DNA from: Serinus canaria | Lineage: Eukaryota > Chordata > Aves > Passeriformes > Fringillidae | Length of the DNA: 64,000 bases | Assembly: GCF_022539315.1 (NCBI RefSeq) | Contig: NC_066342.1 | Location: 17,315,346-17,379,345, forward strand | Direction: 5' to 3' | Shown: positions 31,123 through 43,320 of the stretch, in pieces | How the letters are laid out: each line of letters opens with the position of its first letter | Position numbering within the stretch: position 1 is the first letter of the stretch | Notes under the pieces: model-generated | Seen by the model: only the letters and a program-made list of their open reading frames with translations | Told to the model about the DNA's origin: nothing | Databases searched by the model: none | Program-made: the position numbers and the translations under genes

Positions 31123-33085
31123 TTAAAGTAATTGTCTGCGCTCGAGAAACAAAATATTAACTGTTTCCAAACGCCTTTTAAGGAATAGCACCAGTTTGTT
31201 TAATAAGCAAGGCCAGAAGATTAGGGTTAGTAAGATTATAGTGACTGGGCCTATTAGGGTAGAAATCAGGGTGGTGAGCCATGGAGACTGGTTGAACCAC
31301 GACTCGAACCAGCCCTGTTGAGCTTCTCTGTCCATTTTCCTCTGGTTTAGCTGGTTTCTCAGTTCGGCCATGGAGTCTCTGACAACTCCGGTGTGGTCTG
31401 CATAAAAGCAGAATTCCTCTTTCAAGGCAGTACACAGGCCCCCTTGCTGCATGAACAAGAGGTCCAGCCCTCTCCTATTTTGGAGGGCAACCTCTGAGAG
31501 TGAGGAAAGGGACTTTTCCAACGAAGAGATGGATTTCTCGATCCTTTGCAGGTCCTCATCGATGGTCATTTGCAGCTGGGACAGTCCTTGGGGTTGGGTC
31601 GCTAGGGCTGAGACGCCTGTGGCAGTTCCGGCTGCTCCTAGGCGGAGCAGCATTAGCGACAGTTATACCTGTCATTATTTCTCTTTTGTGGAGACGGCTG
31701 GGTTCTTCAAAAAGGTAGTACACTTCTTCATCTGAGTGGTACAGGACCCTAGGAACAATTAGAACTTGGACACAAAAGTCAGTAGAATGATCGAATTTGT
31801 CAAGGAGTACACATGGGCTTACCCCGGATTGGTGACAGACCCACATTCCCGATGCAGCTGGGATCACCCACTGGAACTTCCCTCCCTTAAGTTTGCCGAA
31901 TTCCTTGCAGACGTTGCCCATCTGCCTTGCCAAGGTTGCATTGCCAAAGCATTTGCCTTGGCCCGTAACCTGACTTAGGGTAATGCCCCTCCGGGGGGTG
32001 TCCCATCTGCATTGGCGTGGATTGTTTGACTTTGAGAAGATGAATGGGAGATTGAAGGAAACACCTTCGTAAAAAGGGGGTTGTGCATCATAGCATAACT
32101 AGCATGATTCTGTGAAGTTCGGGTTGGATTGGTTTAACGATATGAAGGTAGCATTTAACACGTTTATGAATGGATTGGAAAGGTTTGGCTCGGTTAAGAG
32201 ATCGGATGGGGAGACTAGTTCCGACCTCCGCGTTTCGCGGCTAGAACTACCGTTAGTTGCAATCTCTTCCCTGGGTTTACTCACTACTAGAAGCGGATTG
32301 GGTCTGACTGATTAGGACATTGAGGCTGGGAGTCTGATAATTTGCGCATTCACCCTTTCTTTCGACCCTTGAACGACTACTGTCCATGTTTTGCCTGTGG
32401 TCCAACTGGGGTGATCTGGCTGCAAAACCGTCATGTTGTAGTCTGTGCATTTCCAAAATTTAGGGATTTTATGACTGTTTCAATGGAAATTTCCGTGAAA
32501 GAAGAAGGGTGTTTTGCAGCCAGTGGGTGCCCAGGTGAACTGTAAGAATCTGTTGGGCTCTTGTGGCTCCCACCCAGGCCCTGACAATCTGGCATTTGTA
32601 ACAATGGTTTCGCAGCCCCAGTGCCCACAGTATCACCACCCTGGGTGATTGCAGAAGCTTTTTCCTGGGTTTGAGGCTGGACACCAATAGGATAGGTACA
32701 TTTGTGTGACGTGTGGGGAATAGGGGTCTACCTTTGGTCGTCCTGGAAACAGGTCGGTAAATCAAAGTACGAAGGATGGGGCGTTCGGTGTGGTGATTTC
32801 TTTGAGCACCTTGTCACTGCTAAGGTGTCATATGACCCACCTGAATGGCTGATGAGGGTAGTGGTCTGGGCTGGCTTGCCCTCTGGCGACAAGCCCCAAC
32901 AGCAACAGCACACAGAAACGCCGTTGATGCTTGACTCTCACCCGTGCGGGTTTCTCAGGTGCTGCAGGACGGCTTGGTGGTCTGTCACTTTCCTCTGGGA
33001 TGGGGATGTACGCGTCACGAGGACGCCCCACGAGCATGTGCTGTAAACAGAAACTCACAACTCTCATCAGTCTCATTCTGCTCAT
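31123..33085 (-). pseudogene. env: env of provirus D (SU broken, TM open)
   Basis: A start Met at 33085 overlaps the integrase end and leads to a signal-peptide-like core (FCVLLLLGLVARG). SU is split into frames at 32765-32469, 32284-32099 and 31933-31556. TM is open at 31653-31123 (176 codons): heptad repeats ([19 protein letters not shown]), the NRRGLDLLF region, then [14 protein letters not shown], a membrane anchor ([19 protein letters not shown]) and a short tail. The CX6CC motif of gamma-type TM reads C-x6-F-C, so the Cys that normally bonds to SU is lost or changed. Confidence 0.8.
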
Positions 33086-33189
33086 GGTGAAGATCGGGCT
33101 TGATTGACTTAAGTGGACACCATTTAATGTCCCCCATCTTTTTTAAGGGCCGCATATCCCTGCCCCGTGAGCACCAATTTCCAACCCTG
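33086..33189 (-). pseudogene. pol: Integrase C-terminal end (provirus D)
   Basis: Between the gap and env, the minus strand gives VLTGQGYAALKKDGG and KWCPLKSIKPDL. These resemble the C-terminal beta-barrel and tail of a beta/alpharetroviral integrase, as in the copy at 38768-38960 (LGRGCACVSTDTGVRWV). It shows the gap hides the middle of pol. Confidence 0.6.
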
Positions 33190-33689
33190 NNNNNNNNNNN
33201 NNNNNNNNNNNNNNNNNNNNNNNNNNNNNNNNNNNNNNNNNNNNNNNNNNNNNNNNNNNNNNNNNNNNNNNNNNNNNNNNNNNNNNNNNNNNNNNNNNNN
33301 NNNNNNNNNNNNNNNNNNNNNNNNNNNNNNNNNNNNNNNNNNNNNNNNNNNNNNNNNNNNNNNNNNNNNNNNNNNNNNNNNNNNNNNNNNNNNNNNNNNN
33401 NNNNNNNNNNNNNNNNNNNNNNNNNNNNNNNNNNNNNNNNNNNNNNNNNNNNNNNNNNNNNNNNNNNNNNNNNNNNNNNNNNNNNNNNNNNNNNNNNNNN
33501 NNNNNNNNNNNNNNNNNNNNNNNNNNNNNNNNNNNNNNNNNNNNNNNNNNNNNNNNNNNNNNNNNNNNNNNNNNNNNNNNNNNNNNNNNNNNNNNNNNNN
33601 NNNNNNNNNNNNNNNNNNNNNNNNNNNNNNNNNNNNNNNNNNNNNNNNNNNNNNNNNNNNNNNNNNNNNNNNNNNNNNNNNNNNNNNNN
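33190..33689. other. Assembly gap (500 N)
   Basis: Exactly 500 unknown bases. RT lies on one side and the integrase C-terminus on the other, so unless this provirus is deleted the missing DNA should be over 1.5 kb (rest of RT, RNase H, most of integrase). The round number suggests a placeholder. Confidence 0.98.
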
Positions 33690-34080
33690 GATCGCTGGCG
33701 AAACCTTTAGTCCCTGAGGAAGAACTTTCCAATGGTACCTTTTCATCGGGGCTTTAATGTTTATGGTGGGGATCGAGAATGCAAAACGCAATACGTCGTC
33801 CGGGTGTACGGGAATTTGGAAAAAACAATCTTTAACATTAATAATAGCTAATTTCCAATCTTGAGGAAGCATCGCTGGAGATGGCATACCAGGTTGGAGA
33901 GAGCCCATATCTTCAATGACATTATTAATTTTTTGGAGGTCATGGAGGAGCCGCCATGTCTGTTTGTCAGCCTTCTAGATGACAAACACTGGAGAGTTCC
34001 ATGGGGACATGGTCTCTACAATGTGACCCTTTTTCTGTTGCTCTTCCACTAGCTCCTTGAGCGCCTTTATTTTTTGTTTA
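33690..34080 (-). pseudogene. pol: RT N-terminal part (provirus D)
   Basis: Minus-strand frames give the RT fingers (LVEEQQKKGHIVETMSPWNS) and then, in another frame, the palm with the first catalytic Asp region (DWKLAIINVKDCFFQIPVH) and VLPQGLKVSPAI at the gap edge. In the catalytic motif the usual LDLKD-type stretch reads IINVKD. The YxDD box lies in the gap. Confidence 0.8.
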
Positions 34081-34840
34081 CTGAGCAGCCACTGTGGTAC
34101 CTGAACTGGTGTGTCTGTCTTCCAATTCAGTTTTAGGGGGAGACGCTGTTGAGTGACCGCTAAACAAAAATCCTGTGGAGAGTCTAGAATATCAATTGTG
34201 ACTCCCCACTGAGACATTACATCTCTCACTAGCGATGATTCTGAATAATCTAACACAAACGGACATATATTTGCTAATTGTCCATTTGGCCCCTCAGTTT
34301 GGACAATGCTCCTGGATTGTCTTGCCAATTGCATGCCCCTTACACCTCGAACGTGACCAGCTATGTCTTGCAAAGGCCAATGTGCTGGCCAGTCTTGTGC
34401 TGGGATCACTGTGCAGACTGCACAGTGGGTGCATCTACAAGCATCTCAAAGCGTTTTGACTCCCCACCCTCACTGACATTACACCAGATTTTCGGTTTCT
34501 CTTTCCCAATAGCTTGGACCTGGGTGACTGTGGGCCCTTGTTTTTCAAGACAACTTGGGTTGCTGTCAGGTAAACTCAGCACTGGGGTGGCTTGTGCAAC
34601 GATTTGTCCCTTGGGAAGAAATAGGGGTGGGTGGAAACAGTGCAGCCCAAGAACGAATTGCTCAGGATGTGACGTTGTCATTCCTGGAGCAATTTCTATC
34701 TCTTGTGGTGTGTGTTTGGCGTTGCCAATGAGCATGTACTTACAGTGATTTTGGTGCCAAGTACCCTGCTGTTGTGGGTTGACAGAGACAAGATGCCAGT
34801 CAGTATCTTTCAGGTGGAGTGGTTCTGTCAGCTGCAACCT
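34081..34840 (-). pseudogene. pro: pro of provirus D with dUTPase-like domain
   Basis: The ORF at 34837-34406 has a dUTPase-like end (PPLFLPKGQIVAQATPV), the domain that precedes protease in betaretroviruses. It then reads KRFEMLVDAPT, where protease D-T-G-A should be; the frame shifts at this point. The next ORF (34409-33975) carries the protease C-terminal half (DIAGHVRGVRG) and joins RT. The active site is therefore destroyed. Confidence 0.65.
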
Positions 34841-35049
34841 GAAAGGCTCATTGACAGAAATAGGGGTTAGAAGAGGTTCACCTAAGTCAGAGCAAAGGTT
34901 TCTGGACCAGCAAAAGTGGTCTTTGAAGCAAGCATCTGCTTCACTAAGAGAAATAGGGACGTTACTGCGCGCTTGGTCTTTTTCGCTTCCCTCATTCCCT
35001 TGGCCTGCTCTTTTTGTGTCTGTGTGCCTGGCAGGCCGCCGCTCCCCAT

Positions 35050-36104
<1,055 letters not shown>

Positions 36105-37432
36105 ACTGGCATCTTTTGCTGTGTTTGGATCAGCATGCAAGTGTGGGAGAGCCTCTTTTAGCAGTTGCTTCCATGATAATTCCCACAATTTGAATTCTGT
36201 AGAGGTCATGAGGCAGGAAAAAAGCTTTTTTAAATCATGTGGGACCACTAAAGTCCTACCCAGTTCAGCATTTAAAAGGCCACTTAAGTATGGGCTGAAC
36301 ACGCCATAATCTTTGTGGGCTTTGATTATTTCTCTCATTATTTCATATCCAAAAGCTTTCCAATCAGCAGTTGGAGATCCTCCCCCTTGCCCTGCATGCT
36401 GATATGTAACAGGGGCAAATGAGAAAGTGGGACCCTGTATTGGGTCTGTGGTTCCCTGCTCCGTATCCTTTAAATCGGAAGCATTGGGATCACAGGTGCA
36501 GCTATGGGGACAAGCAGTGAGCATGCCCCCACTGTGGGAACCCGGGGAGGGGGCGGGGACACCGTGGGAACAGGGGGAAGGGACAAGGGGCTGGCAGGGG
36601 GCAGGGACACCATGGGAACAGGGGCCGGGACAGGGGGCTGGCAGGGGATGGGGATGCACTGTGACATCACATCAGCAGACTCCCCCAGGGAGGGGTAGAG
36701 GGGCGGAGCTGAGGGAGTGGTAGGTAAGGTGGGGGGGAGGGAAGGAGGATCAGGAGGGGTGGGGGATGGGGAAGGACTTTTGGGATGTTTAGGGGAATCA
36801 TGGGAAGGAGACCAGGTATGGCATGGTGCTATGTGGCATCCTCCATTTTCTTGGCCACCTGGGGTCTGGGAGCCATTTTGTGGGTCACTGCTCTCCGAAA
36901 AGCTAACACATGCTCTGGGTTTCAGAGCAGGGGACACCCTGGTTTGGGGACAATTCCACGTGGTTTATCCAGAACTTTGTGGACAAGGGAACTCAGGAAT
37001 TTTAAAGTGCTCAGGGAGCCGGCTTCCCTGGGCATGAGCAGAGTCTCCTCTCTTGAAAATACTAAGTTTTGGGGTAGAGGGTTCAGAGTTAGGGGGGAAA
37101 GAAACAGGGAGAGCAGTGGTGCATTTCTTATTATGTGGCTTTTCCTCCACTTCCCTTTATTTGAGTAAGGCTGATCGAACTTGTAAGCTCCAAAACAAAA
37201 ATTTAGCTGAGGACGTGTCCCCGGACTTTCCCAAGGTTATTAATTCATGCCCTACTTTGTCCCAGAATTGGATATTGTGGACTTGTTCAGGAGAAATTTG
37301 TGGGAAGTGTAGAAAAAGCCAACGTATAAACTGTTTCAATTTTCCCCTAGAAAACGTTACATTTCCACTAACTAAAATTCCAACAATTTGATAATACACT
37401 CCTTTTTGTGCTATTCTTAACTTAGAGCCCAT
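36105..37432 (-). pseudogene. gag: gag 5' part: MA, late-domain region, CA start (provirus D)
   Basis: MA starts at MGSKLRIAQKG (37432), with a Gly-2 for myristoylation, and is open to 37157 (ISPEQVHNIQFWDKVG). After a frame change, a Pro/Ser-rich segment holds TPSAPPLYPSLGES (about 36680-36720), combining a PSAP and an LYPSL-type late motif. CA begins near 36430 (PVTYQHAGQGG) and reads ELGRTLVVPHDLKKLFSC and FKLWELSWKQLL before LTR C3. The style is betaretroviral. Confidence 0.75.
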
Positions 37433-38355
37433 TTTAGATGTAAAAGGCATAGCACAATTTCCCGCCGACCAAAACCAAAACCCAATAGCTACCGATTTCA
37501 AAAAAAACCAAAAACCAGCGGTTAAGAAGCGAAGACACGCAGACCTTTAGCCCTAAATAGCGCAGCAGTCCTAGCTGATTATAAAAGTGCCGCCGGCAGC
37601 GGCAGGGAATCGGAACCAACTACGCCGCGCCAGGGGATAGACAGAGCTCCCTGCACCCGTGCCACGAGGCAAACCAAAACTGGAGCCGCTCCAGGCTGAG
37701 AAACCGTGAAAACTGAGTGGAGAAGCCCCCTCGCCGGCAAGGGAAAACCCGAACGCCGAGCCGCCGCCGTGGGCTATGACTAACGCGCTATTGCTCCCGT
37801 TCCGTGGGGCTGCGCAGCCTTTATGTGCTCTGAATAAGAACGAAAAAGAACAGATCTCACGGCAGAGACTGTATTTGAGCTTCTGCCCCTCTATGGAGCA
37901 GATATACTCACCCGAAAACGGTGCTGTCAGTGCTGGTGAGCCAGGGTTTTTCTCTTCACCTGAATAGGACTCCTCGGGCAGGGGGAGCTACCCTATTCTC
38001 CTCTGGAAAATCGCCCACCAAAAAGGAGCTGCTCTTTCCAGAGGCACAGAGCGGCCACGAGGCTTCTGTGAGAATGAGTCCCAAAGTCTCTGCTGGAGAG
38101 CTCTGCAGTAAAAGCTTTTCCAGTGGACTCTATGCTGCCTTGAAGTCTCTCTATATAGTCGGGGCTGCAGGATCGAGCAGCCCACCCCTGGGCCCCAATA
38201 TATTGGAATAAATTCCAATATATATCCAGATGGGGCTTGACCGGGCTTGTCTAGCCTCTGCTGCTTGACCGAAAGGCAGCACTGTGGTGAATTCACCTCA
38301 GAGACACCCCTGGCTGGCTGGTAGCTGCAGCTGGCGCTGGAAACAAGTTCAGACA
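37433..38355 (-). other. Leader region of provirus D
   Basis: Sequence upstream of the gag start with no long frame. Minus-strand GACTATATAGAGAGACTTC (about 38145-38163) looks like a TATA box, and a palindrome ATATTGGAATTTATTCCAATAT lies at 38200-38221. No clear primer site was found; CCTGGCGCGGCG (near 37630) is only loosely like a tRNA-Lys site. A diverged 5' LTR may be hidden here. Confidence 0.35.
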
Positions 38356-38767
38356 TGCAAAAGCCCTGGTTTACCTCTGTGCAGATGCTTCAAGGCGAGG
38401 TGAAGAAAGGAGTGGATTCTGCCAGAGTTTTGATCCAGAGTTTATTCAGATGGCAGGCTTCTGAATCTCATAACAACTACTAGCAGAAATCCCGAGCCAC
38501 GTGGTTGTTGGCTCTTTTAAGCCCGAGGAGAGGGGGAGGGAAGGAGTTCGGGGCCCACCAACCAGGTACAGGTTGGGCAGGTCTCAGGTGCAAGGGACAC
38601 CTGGGTGGGCCAATGGCCCCCCAGGGATGCAGGGCATCATTTGAACTCTGCCAATCACTCGATGCCCCTCTGGAATGCCAAGGTTGATAGACAGCACCCA
38701 GCAGGGGTCAGGGTGGGGAGAGGGGGAAGTGATTGACACCTGGAAAAGGACAGGGATACTTGAGACA
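38356..38767 (-). mobile_element. LTR E, minus strand
   Basis: On the minus strand it starts TGTCTCAAGTATCC and carries GGGCTTAAAAGAGCC (TATA-like, 38513-38527) and CTGAATAAACTCTGG (38439-38453), ending GGGCTTTTGCA. Flanks AGACA and AACTA do not match, so it is not a simple solo LTR. It separates provirus D from the integrase of element F. Confidence 0.65.
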
Positions 38768-39139
38768 AACTATGACTTCACACTGCTACAGCGGAATTTA
38801 GTCACCAAACAGTGGGAAGGTCCCTATGACCTTATCGCTTTGGGGCGTGGGTGTGCTTGTGTATCCACAGACACTGGGGTACGCTGGGTACTTTCGAAGT
38901 GTGTTCGCCCTGACCTGCGACCGCAGAGACAGAATCCGGCCAACAGGCAAAATGGAAACTGTGACCAAACTGAAAGGCATCAAGCAGGTGAATCATTGAG
39001 TGATGACTCAGATGCAGATGACGTGAGTGATCACTCTGACGATTCCTCTGCAAATGGACACTGAACACTGGTCATGTTTTCTTTTTCACATTGTTAATTT
39101 TCTTTTCTCTTTTTTTTCTTTAAATGGAAAAGGGTGAGA
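38768..39139 (+). pseudogene. pol: Integrase C-terminus and polypurine tract of element F
   Basis: The ORF to 39064 reads LVTKQWEGPYDLIALGRGCA and TGVRWVLSKCVRPD, a beta/alpharetroviral integrase C-terminal domain, followed by an acidic tail (SDDSDADDVSDHSDDS). Only 60 bases of T-rich sequence and a polypurine tract (TGGAAAAGGGTGAGA, about 39125-39139) separate it from the LTR, so this element has no env. LTR E removed everything upstream. Confidence 0.8.
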
Positions 39140-39433
39140 TGTCACCCTGATTTTTTAAGATTTTCTAAGCCTTCTGATGTTGACATTTTTGTAGCGAACT
39201 TTCTCACACACTTTCTGTAAATAACTCATTGTTTTGCATTCTTTTATGGAGGAGGAAAAATTTGATGGACTGTTGGTTTGTCCAGTGTCATTGGAGAGGT
39301 GTCACTGTCACCCTCCAATCCACTGTCACTTTTGGAAAACTATAAATGTTGGAGTCAGAAAATAAACTTCCTTTTTCTCTTCACCTTGAGAACAGCGGTA
39401 TGCGCTTGTGTTCTTTTGTGTCCTACAGTGACA
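39140..39433 (+). mobile_element. LTR F, 3' LTR of element F
   Basis: The 294-bp LTR runs TGTCACCCTG...CAGTGACA with AATAAACTTCC (39360-39370) and an inverted terminal TGTCAC/GTGACA. It has the same polypurine tract type as provirus C. The flank at 39434 is ERVL LTR sequence. Confidence 0.88.
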
Positions 39434-39662
39434 ACACATCAGTGTTTTGGCTACTGCTGAACAGCGGTGTTTCTCTAACATTCCTTCCCCCATCAAGGGG
39501 GCTGGGAGCAGGCAAGATCCTGGGAGGGGACACAACCAGGCCAGCTGACCCAAATTAACCAAAGGGATATTCCATATCATTTAACATTAGCTCAGATATA
39601 AAAGCTAAGGGAAAGAGGAGTAAAGTGGTCATTTGTGATTCTACAATGTTTGCCTTCCAGAG
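39434..39662 (+). mobile_element. ERVL 5' LTR, first part
   Basis: Sequence such as CAGTGTTTTGGCTACTGCTG, CAGCTGACCCAAATTAACCA and AAAGGGATATTCCATATCAT, followed by a TATA-like GATATAAAAGC (39595-39605), is characteristic of avian ERVL LTRs. The left end is missing at the junction with LTR F. It stops where LTR B1 begins. Confidence 0.7.
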
Positions 39663-40097
39663 TGTCTTGGTTTGAAAAACAGGTGTCTGCTAAGGAAGGC
39701 ACGAGCCTCCCTTGGAATGGAAAATGTAAACCCCTTCCCTCCAAATTAATAGAATTTTGAAATTAAGGGGCTCCCAGGCAAAGATATGAGATTAGGAATA
39801 ACAGTTCTTTACTAGTATGTATAATAAAGCAAACAACAGCAACTATGGTATTAACAACAAACAGAACCAGGAACCCAGTAACAGCCTTCTCCACTACAAG
39901 CACTTTCCCCTTTGGTGTAGTGATGGTCACAGCCAGCAGGGGCACTGGTGGCTCCTAGTGGGCAAAGCAGGTGCAATGATTCCCCCTTGGCTGCAGGGGG
40001 CACTCTGGTGTGAGCTCGGGGAGCACGTGGTAATGGCAGCTTGACCAAGACGGGAAGGGATGGAAGAGAGGCTTTGCTTCACAAACCCCCCCTGGGG

Positions 40098-40728
40098 TAT
40101 TGGAACTCAGGACATACCTCTGGGAGTCTGGAGTTTCCTGGGACCCTTGCCAGGGGGCTCGGAGACCCTGGCACACAGCCCAGAACACCAGTGGGTTCGA
40201 GTACGAACCATGGAACAACTTAACACCTTTACATGAAGAGATAAAAGCCATGGCAGTTTAGATAATATAAAAATAAAGTACTCACAGAGTGTAAATGTAG
40301 GTTTTAGGATTTTTGGTATAGGGGTTTCTGGTGACAAGATGGAGGGATTTGGGTGTGTCTAGCCTTTCTTCTTCTTCTCTACCTCCATCTTGTCTGGTGA
40401 TGTTGGCACTTTTAGATTGGTCTAAAGTAGAAACTCACTGTCTAATATAGATGATAGGTATTGGAAAATAATTGTAAATATTGTACACGTAGTTTGTAGT
40501 ATATAAAGATAACACCGCCCTGGGGGTGGGCAGAGTGCCTCTGACTGTCCTGCCGAACGGATCTCGGCTGGACAGGGAGAAAGAATTTTATAGATAAGAT
40601 GCAATAAACAACCTTGAGACCGAAAAAATGAAGAGCCCTGATTCCTTCTTCAAGCACCAGGCTGGGAAAAGAGACTTACGAACTTTTCTTGGGGTCACTC
40701 TGACCAGCTAGAGAGAGAGACCCCGGCA
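40098..40728 (+). mobile_element. Solo LTR K1
   Basis: This 631-bp LTR is flanked by a perfect 6-bp duplication CTGGGG (40092-40097 and 40729-40734). It has GTATATAAAGATAAC (40499-40513, TATA) and GCAATAAACAACC (40601-40613). It matches K2 (63228-63868, minus): for example GGGTGGGCAGAGTGCCT here against AGGCACTCTGCCCACCC there. Confidence 0.9.
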
Positions 40729-40961
40729 CTGGGGCAGTCAGTCCTGGTGCCCCAGCAGGACTCTTGTAAGCAGCAAGCTGGGAGGGCAGGATGTCTCGGC
40801 AGGCAGAGGGTGTGCGGCTACAGTGCAGCGAAAACTCGGAGCAGTGCTGAAGAAGCAGCGGGTGCAGGGCAGCGGCAGCCTGGCTTTCTGCACGGCAGGG
40901 AGAGGCAAGCTCAGGATCCCAGGCACCTGAGCAGATGGTGATAGGTCCCTCTTTTAGTGAG

Positions 40962-41583
40962 TGTAAGAAATGCGCATTTTATGATTGGCTTTCCGCAAAT
41001 ATTAAAATTAATATTATATGTGTTGTGTTAGAAAGTAATGCTGTATTAATTCTCTTAAGTAGTGTAGTAAATATAGTTTTAGGTTTTAACATAATGTTAA
41101 AATAGAAGCTATGCTATGTAAGATACATTTTTTAAAGAAAGGACTTGTACTGAGATAGCAGTCACAGGACACCTAAATCTTTCAGAGAAAGAGAATTTAT
41201 TGCTCCATTTTCAGGAGAAACAAACTTCTTCCTGCCTCGCACAGCCAGGACGATGCCGTTAGGCTTATGAGGAAGAAGTTGACACTGACCAGACAGAATC
41301 CTGTATTTGAATGGAATTTATGCATCATGTATGAGATGTATGAATATGCAACAGGCTATTGTTTTTAAGGGTTAATCCTTTGTTAACGGGTGTCATTTTT
41401 TGGGCTTATGCTGTCCAGAAAAAGGTACCCAGATGTCTGTAACTCTTTGTTTCTATTGTCTCATATTGTCCTAATTCAAATTGTCCAAATTATTATTACT
41501 CTAATTGTATTACTATTTTTATAACCATTTTATTACTATTAAACTTTTAAAATTTTAAAAACAAGTGATTGGCATTTTTCACA
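40962..41583 (+). mobile_element. Solo LTR A2
   Basis: The 622-bp LTR runs TGTAAGAAATGCGC...TTTTTCACA. Flanks GTGAG (40957-40961) and GTGAA (41584-41588) give a 5-bp duplication with one mismatch. It is the only uninterrupted plus-strand A copy and serves as reference for A1 and A3. Confidence 0.9.
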
Positions 41584-42011
41584 GTGAAGTATGTGTTAAT
41601 AAGGTCCCATTTCAGTGGCTGGTCTCACAAGCAGAGGCTCACCCCACACCCGAGGAAGCAGCTCTGGGCTGGACTACAGCGGCAGCAGCTAATTCCCTTC
41701 TCCAAGCAGCAGCTCTGACCATTATCCTCTGAAGCTGAGACAGAGAGGAAAAAAGAGAAAGAGAAAGAGCTGGCAGCTGCCCCAGCCCCGTCTTTTACCA
41801 GCCCAATTCTTGAGGTATTTCTGCCCCTTGGAGAAAAACTCCCAGATAAGAGAAGTGCAACCAGATGCCCTCCTCCCCTGAGCTTGGCCACTTCTTCTGT
41901 TTTTCTTAAGTACCCCGCCATTACTGTTTCCTAGAAACTTATGGGGAAAAATTCCCTAAATAAAAAGGAACAAAAGGAAAGAAACCTCCCGCCAACACAG
42001 ACCAACCACCA

Positions 42012-42583
42012 CACGTGCTAAAGTCCTGCTTCCAGGGAAGTGTCTGAACATTGCTCGCTGATGGGAAGTAGAGATTTCTTCCCCTTTGCTTATGCATGCA
42101 CAAACTTTCACTTATTTTTTTTGCTTTGTTGTAGCAAACTGCCTTAACTCAACCTACGAGTTATTTACCATCTAATTTTTTCTCCCGTCCTGCTGAGAAG
42201 GGGAGTGATAGAGTGGCTTTGTGTATGAAGCAAAGCGACAGAGTTCCCAGGCCGGTGCAAAGGAGAGCCTGTTTATTGCAAAAAACAGGCCTTTTTAAGC
42301 AGTTAGGCCTTTATCAGTTACATTCCATTTAAGTATAACAAATATAATTCAACCAACTACCATAAACCACGATGTGAGCATGTAATGTTTATATAGCTTG
42401 TTTTTCTACCTCCAATTCAGCTGAGTCACATTTCCATAGTCCTTTTCTGCTTAGCCAAAATAGCAAGCCTGAGTCGTGATTTTACAAAGGTAACAAGGCC
42501 CTTGTTTTATAAGGTTTTATTTATACTCAACAGCTTGGTGGGCACCTGGCACCCAGCCAAGGTCAACCTGGTACAGTCCTTTT
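42012..42583 (+). mobile_element. ERVL 5' LTR, second part (split by LTR O)
   Basis: AACTGCCTTAACTCAACCTACGAG and the CCCGTCCTGCTGAGAAGGGGAGTGA block are the U5 part of an avian ERVL LTR. LTR O interrupts it at 42222-42532. It ends just before the primer site, near CAGTCCTTT. Confidence 0.7.
42222..42532 (-). mobile_element. Solo LTR O in the ERVL LTR
   Basis: This 311-bp insertion runs TGTATGAAGC...ATACTCAACA. It is flanked by GCTTTG (42216-42221) and GCTTGG (42533-42538), a 6-bp duplication with one mismatch. The minus strand carries AATAAA in TATAAATAAAACC, and GCAATAAACAGGC. No second copy occurs in the window. Confidence 0.75.
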
Positions 42584-42602
42584 TGGTGCCCAAATGTGGG
42601 GC
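42584..42602 (+). other. Primer binding site, tRNA-Lys-like (ERVL)
   Basis: TGGTGCCCAAATGTGGGGC closely resembles the known tRNA-Lys primer site TGGCGCCCAACGTGGGGC (three differences). It follows the ERVL 5' LTR and confirms plus orientation. Confidence 0.7.
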
Positions 42603-42624
42603 AAAATAGAGGCAGTTATATAGA

Positions 42625-43302
42625 TGAAATAAACAGGGCAGGAGATATTTCTCCCTTTTTGATGCCTTTATTAAAAGTGATCAGCTCAAGGCTGGGAGGC
42701 CCGATGGATCCGCAGGTTTGCCGTCGCAGCTCCCTGGAGTGACTCGGAGGAGGAGACAAATGCAGCTTTTTCCACCAGGGGACAGAGCTGGGGGTCCAGC
42801 CTCATGAGAGCAGGCAGGGGTATACACCCCCAGGATCCCGATTTTGAGTTGGCAGACTCAGGTCCTGGCTCTAACCAACATCTTCTTAAGTTGTGGTGAG
42901 GGGCCATTAAGGTTTTCAGAGTCTCTGCTGGCTTCTCACCTCACCCTTGATTTCTAGAGACCACTTTGATCTCTGAATTCCATATTGGCTCGCTGGTTTA
43001 GGGGTTTATTAATTGCGTTTGGAATAGGGGCTTGCCCCATTGCATTTTGGCTCTAAACTTATCTGCATATCAACTCCTGGTTCCCTCCCCTCCACCGTCT
43101 GGGGGGATGCCATCCTCCCACCTGGCCACAAGCAGGGTCATGCTGATACAATAGAGTGAATTCTCAACCATAGATGGCTAACGACCCGATACTTAACAGG
43201 TGATTCGACAAGCAGTTAACAAAAGCACTCCTCCTGAGGATTGGTTAAACTTGTAATTCTACTTTTGGAAAAAAATGGGTAACCCTTGTCTTGTTCATAA
43301 CA
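42625..43302 (-). mobile_element. LTR P1, 3' LTR of provirus P
   Basis: 678 bp, plus-strand ends TGAAATAAACAGGG and GTTCATAACA. It matches P2 almost base for base (TATACACCCCCAGGATCCCG, GGGGCTTGCCCCATTGCATT). Confidence 0.93.
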
Positions 43303-43320
43303 GTCCCCCCTCTTTTCCTT
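43303..43320 (-). other. Polypurine tract (provirus P)
   Basis: The minus strand reads AAGGAAAAGAGGGGGGAC directly before the LTR start TGTTATGAAC. Confidence 0.85.

Larger units (their letters stand above)
39663..42011 (-). mobile_element. LTR B1, split by LTRs K1 and A2
   Basis: The left end TGTCTTGGTTTGAAAAACAGG and the AATAACAGTTCTTTACTAG block match the B family in minus orientation. It resumes after K1 (40735-40956) and after A2 (41589-42011); exact or near-exact target duplications bracket both guests. The right end (ACCACCACA, about 42011) is inferred from where ERVL LTR sequence resumes. Its own length of about 1.1 kb exceeds the 660 bp of B2 and B5. Confidence 0.6.

Noticed and set aside
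33015..33908. Long ORFs on both strands across the N gap
   Set aside because: Unknown bases translate as X and cannot contain stops; the open length is meaningless.
39478..39500. Possible tRNA or terminator hairpin in CCCCCATCAAGGGGG
   Set aside because: It is part of the ERVL LTR sequence, too short for a tRNA, and intrinsic terminators are not expected in this genome.
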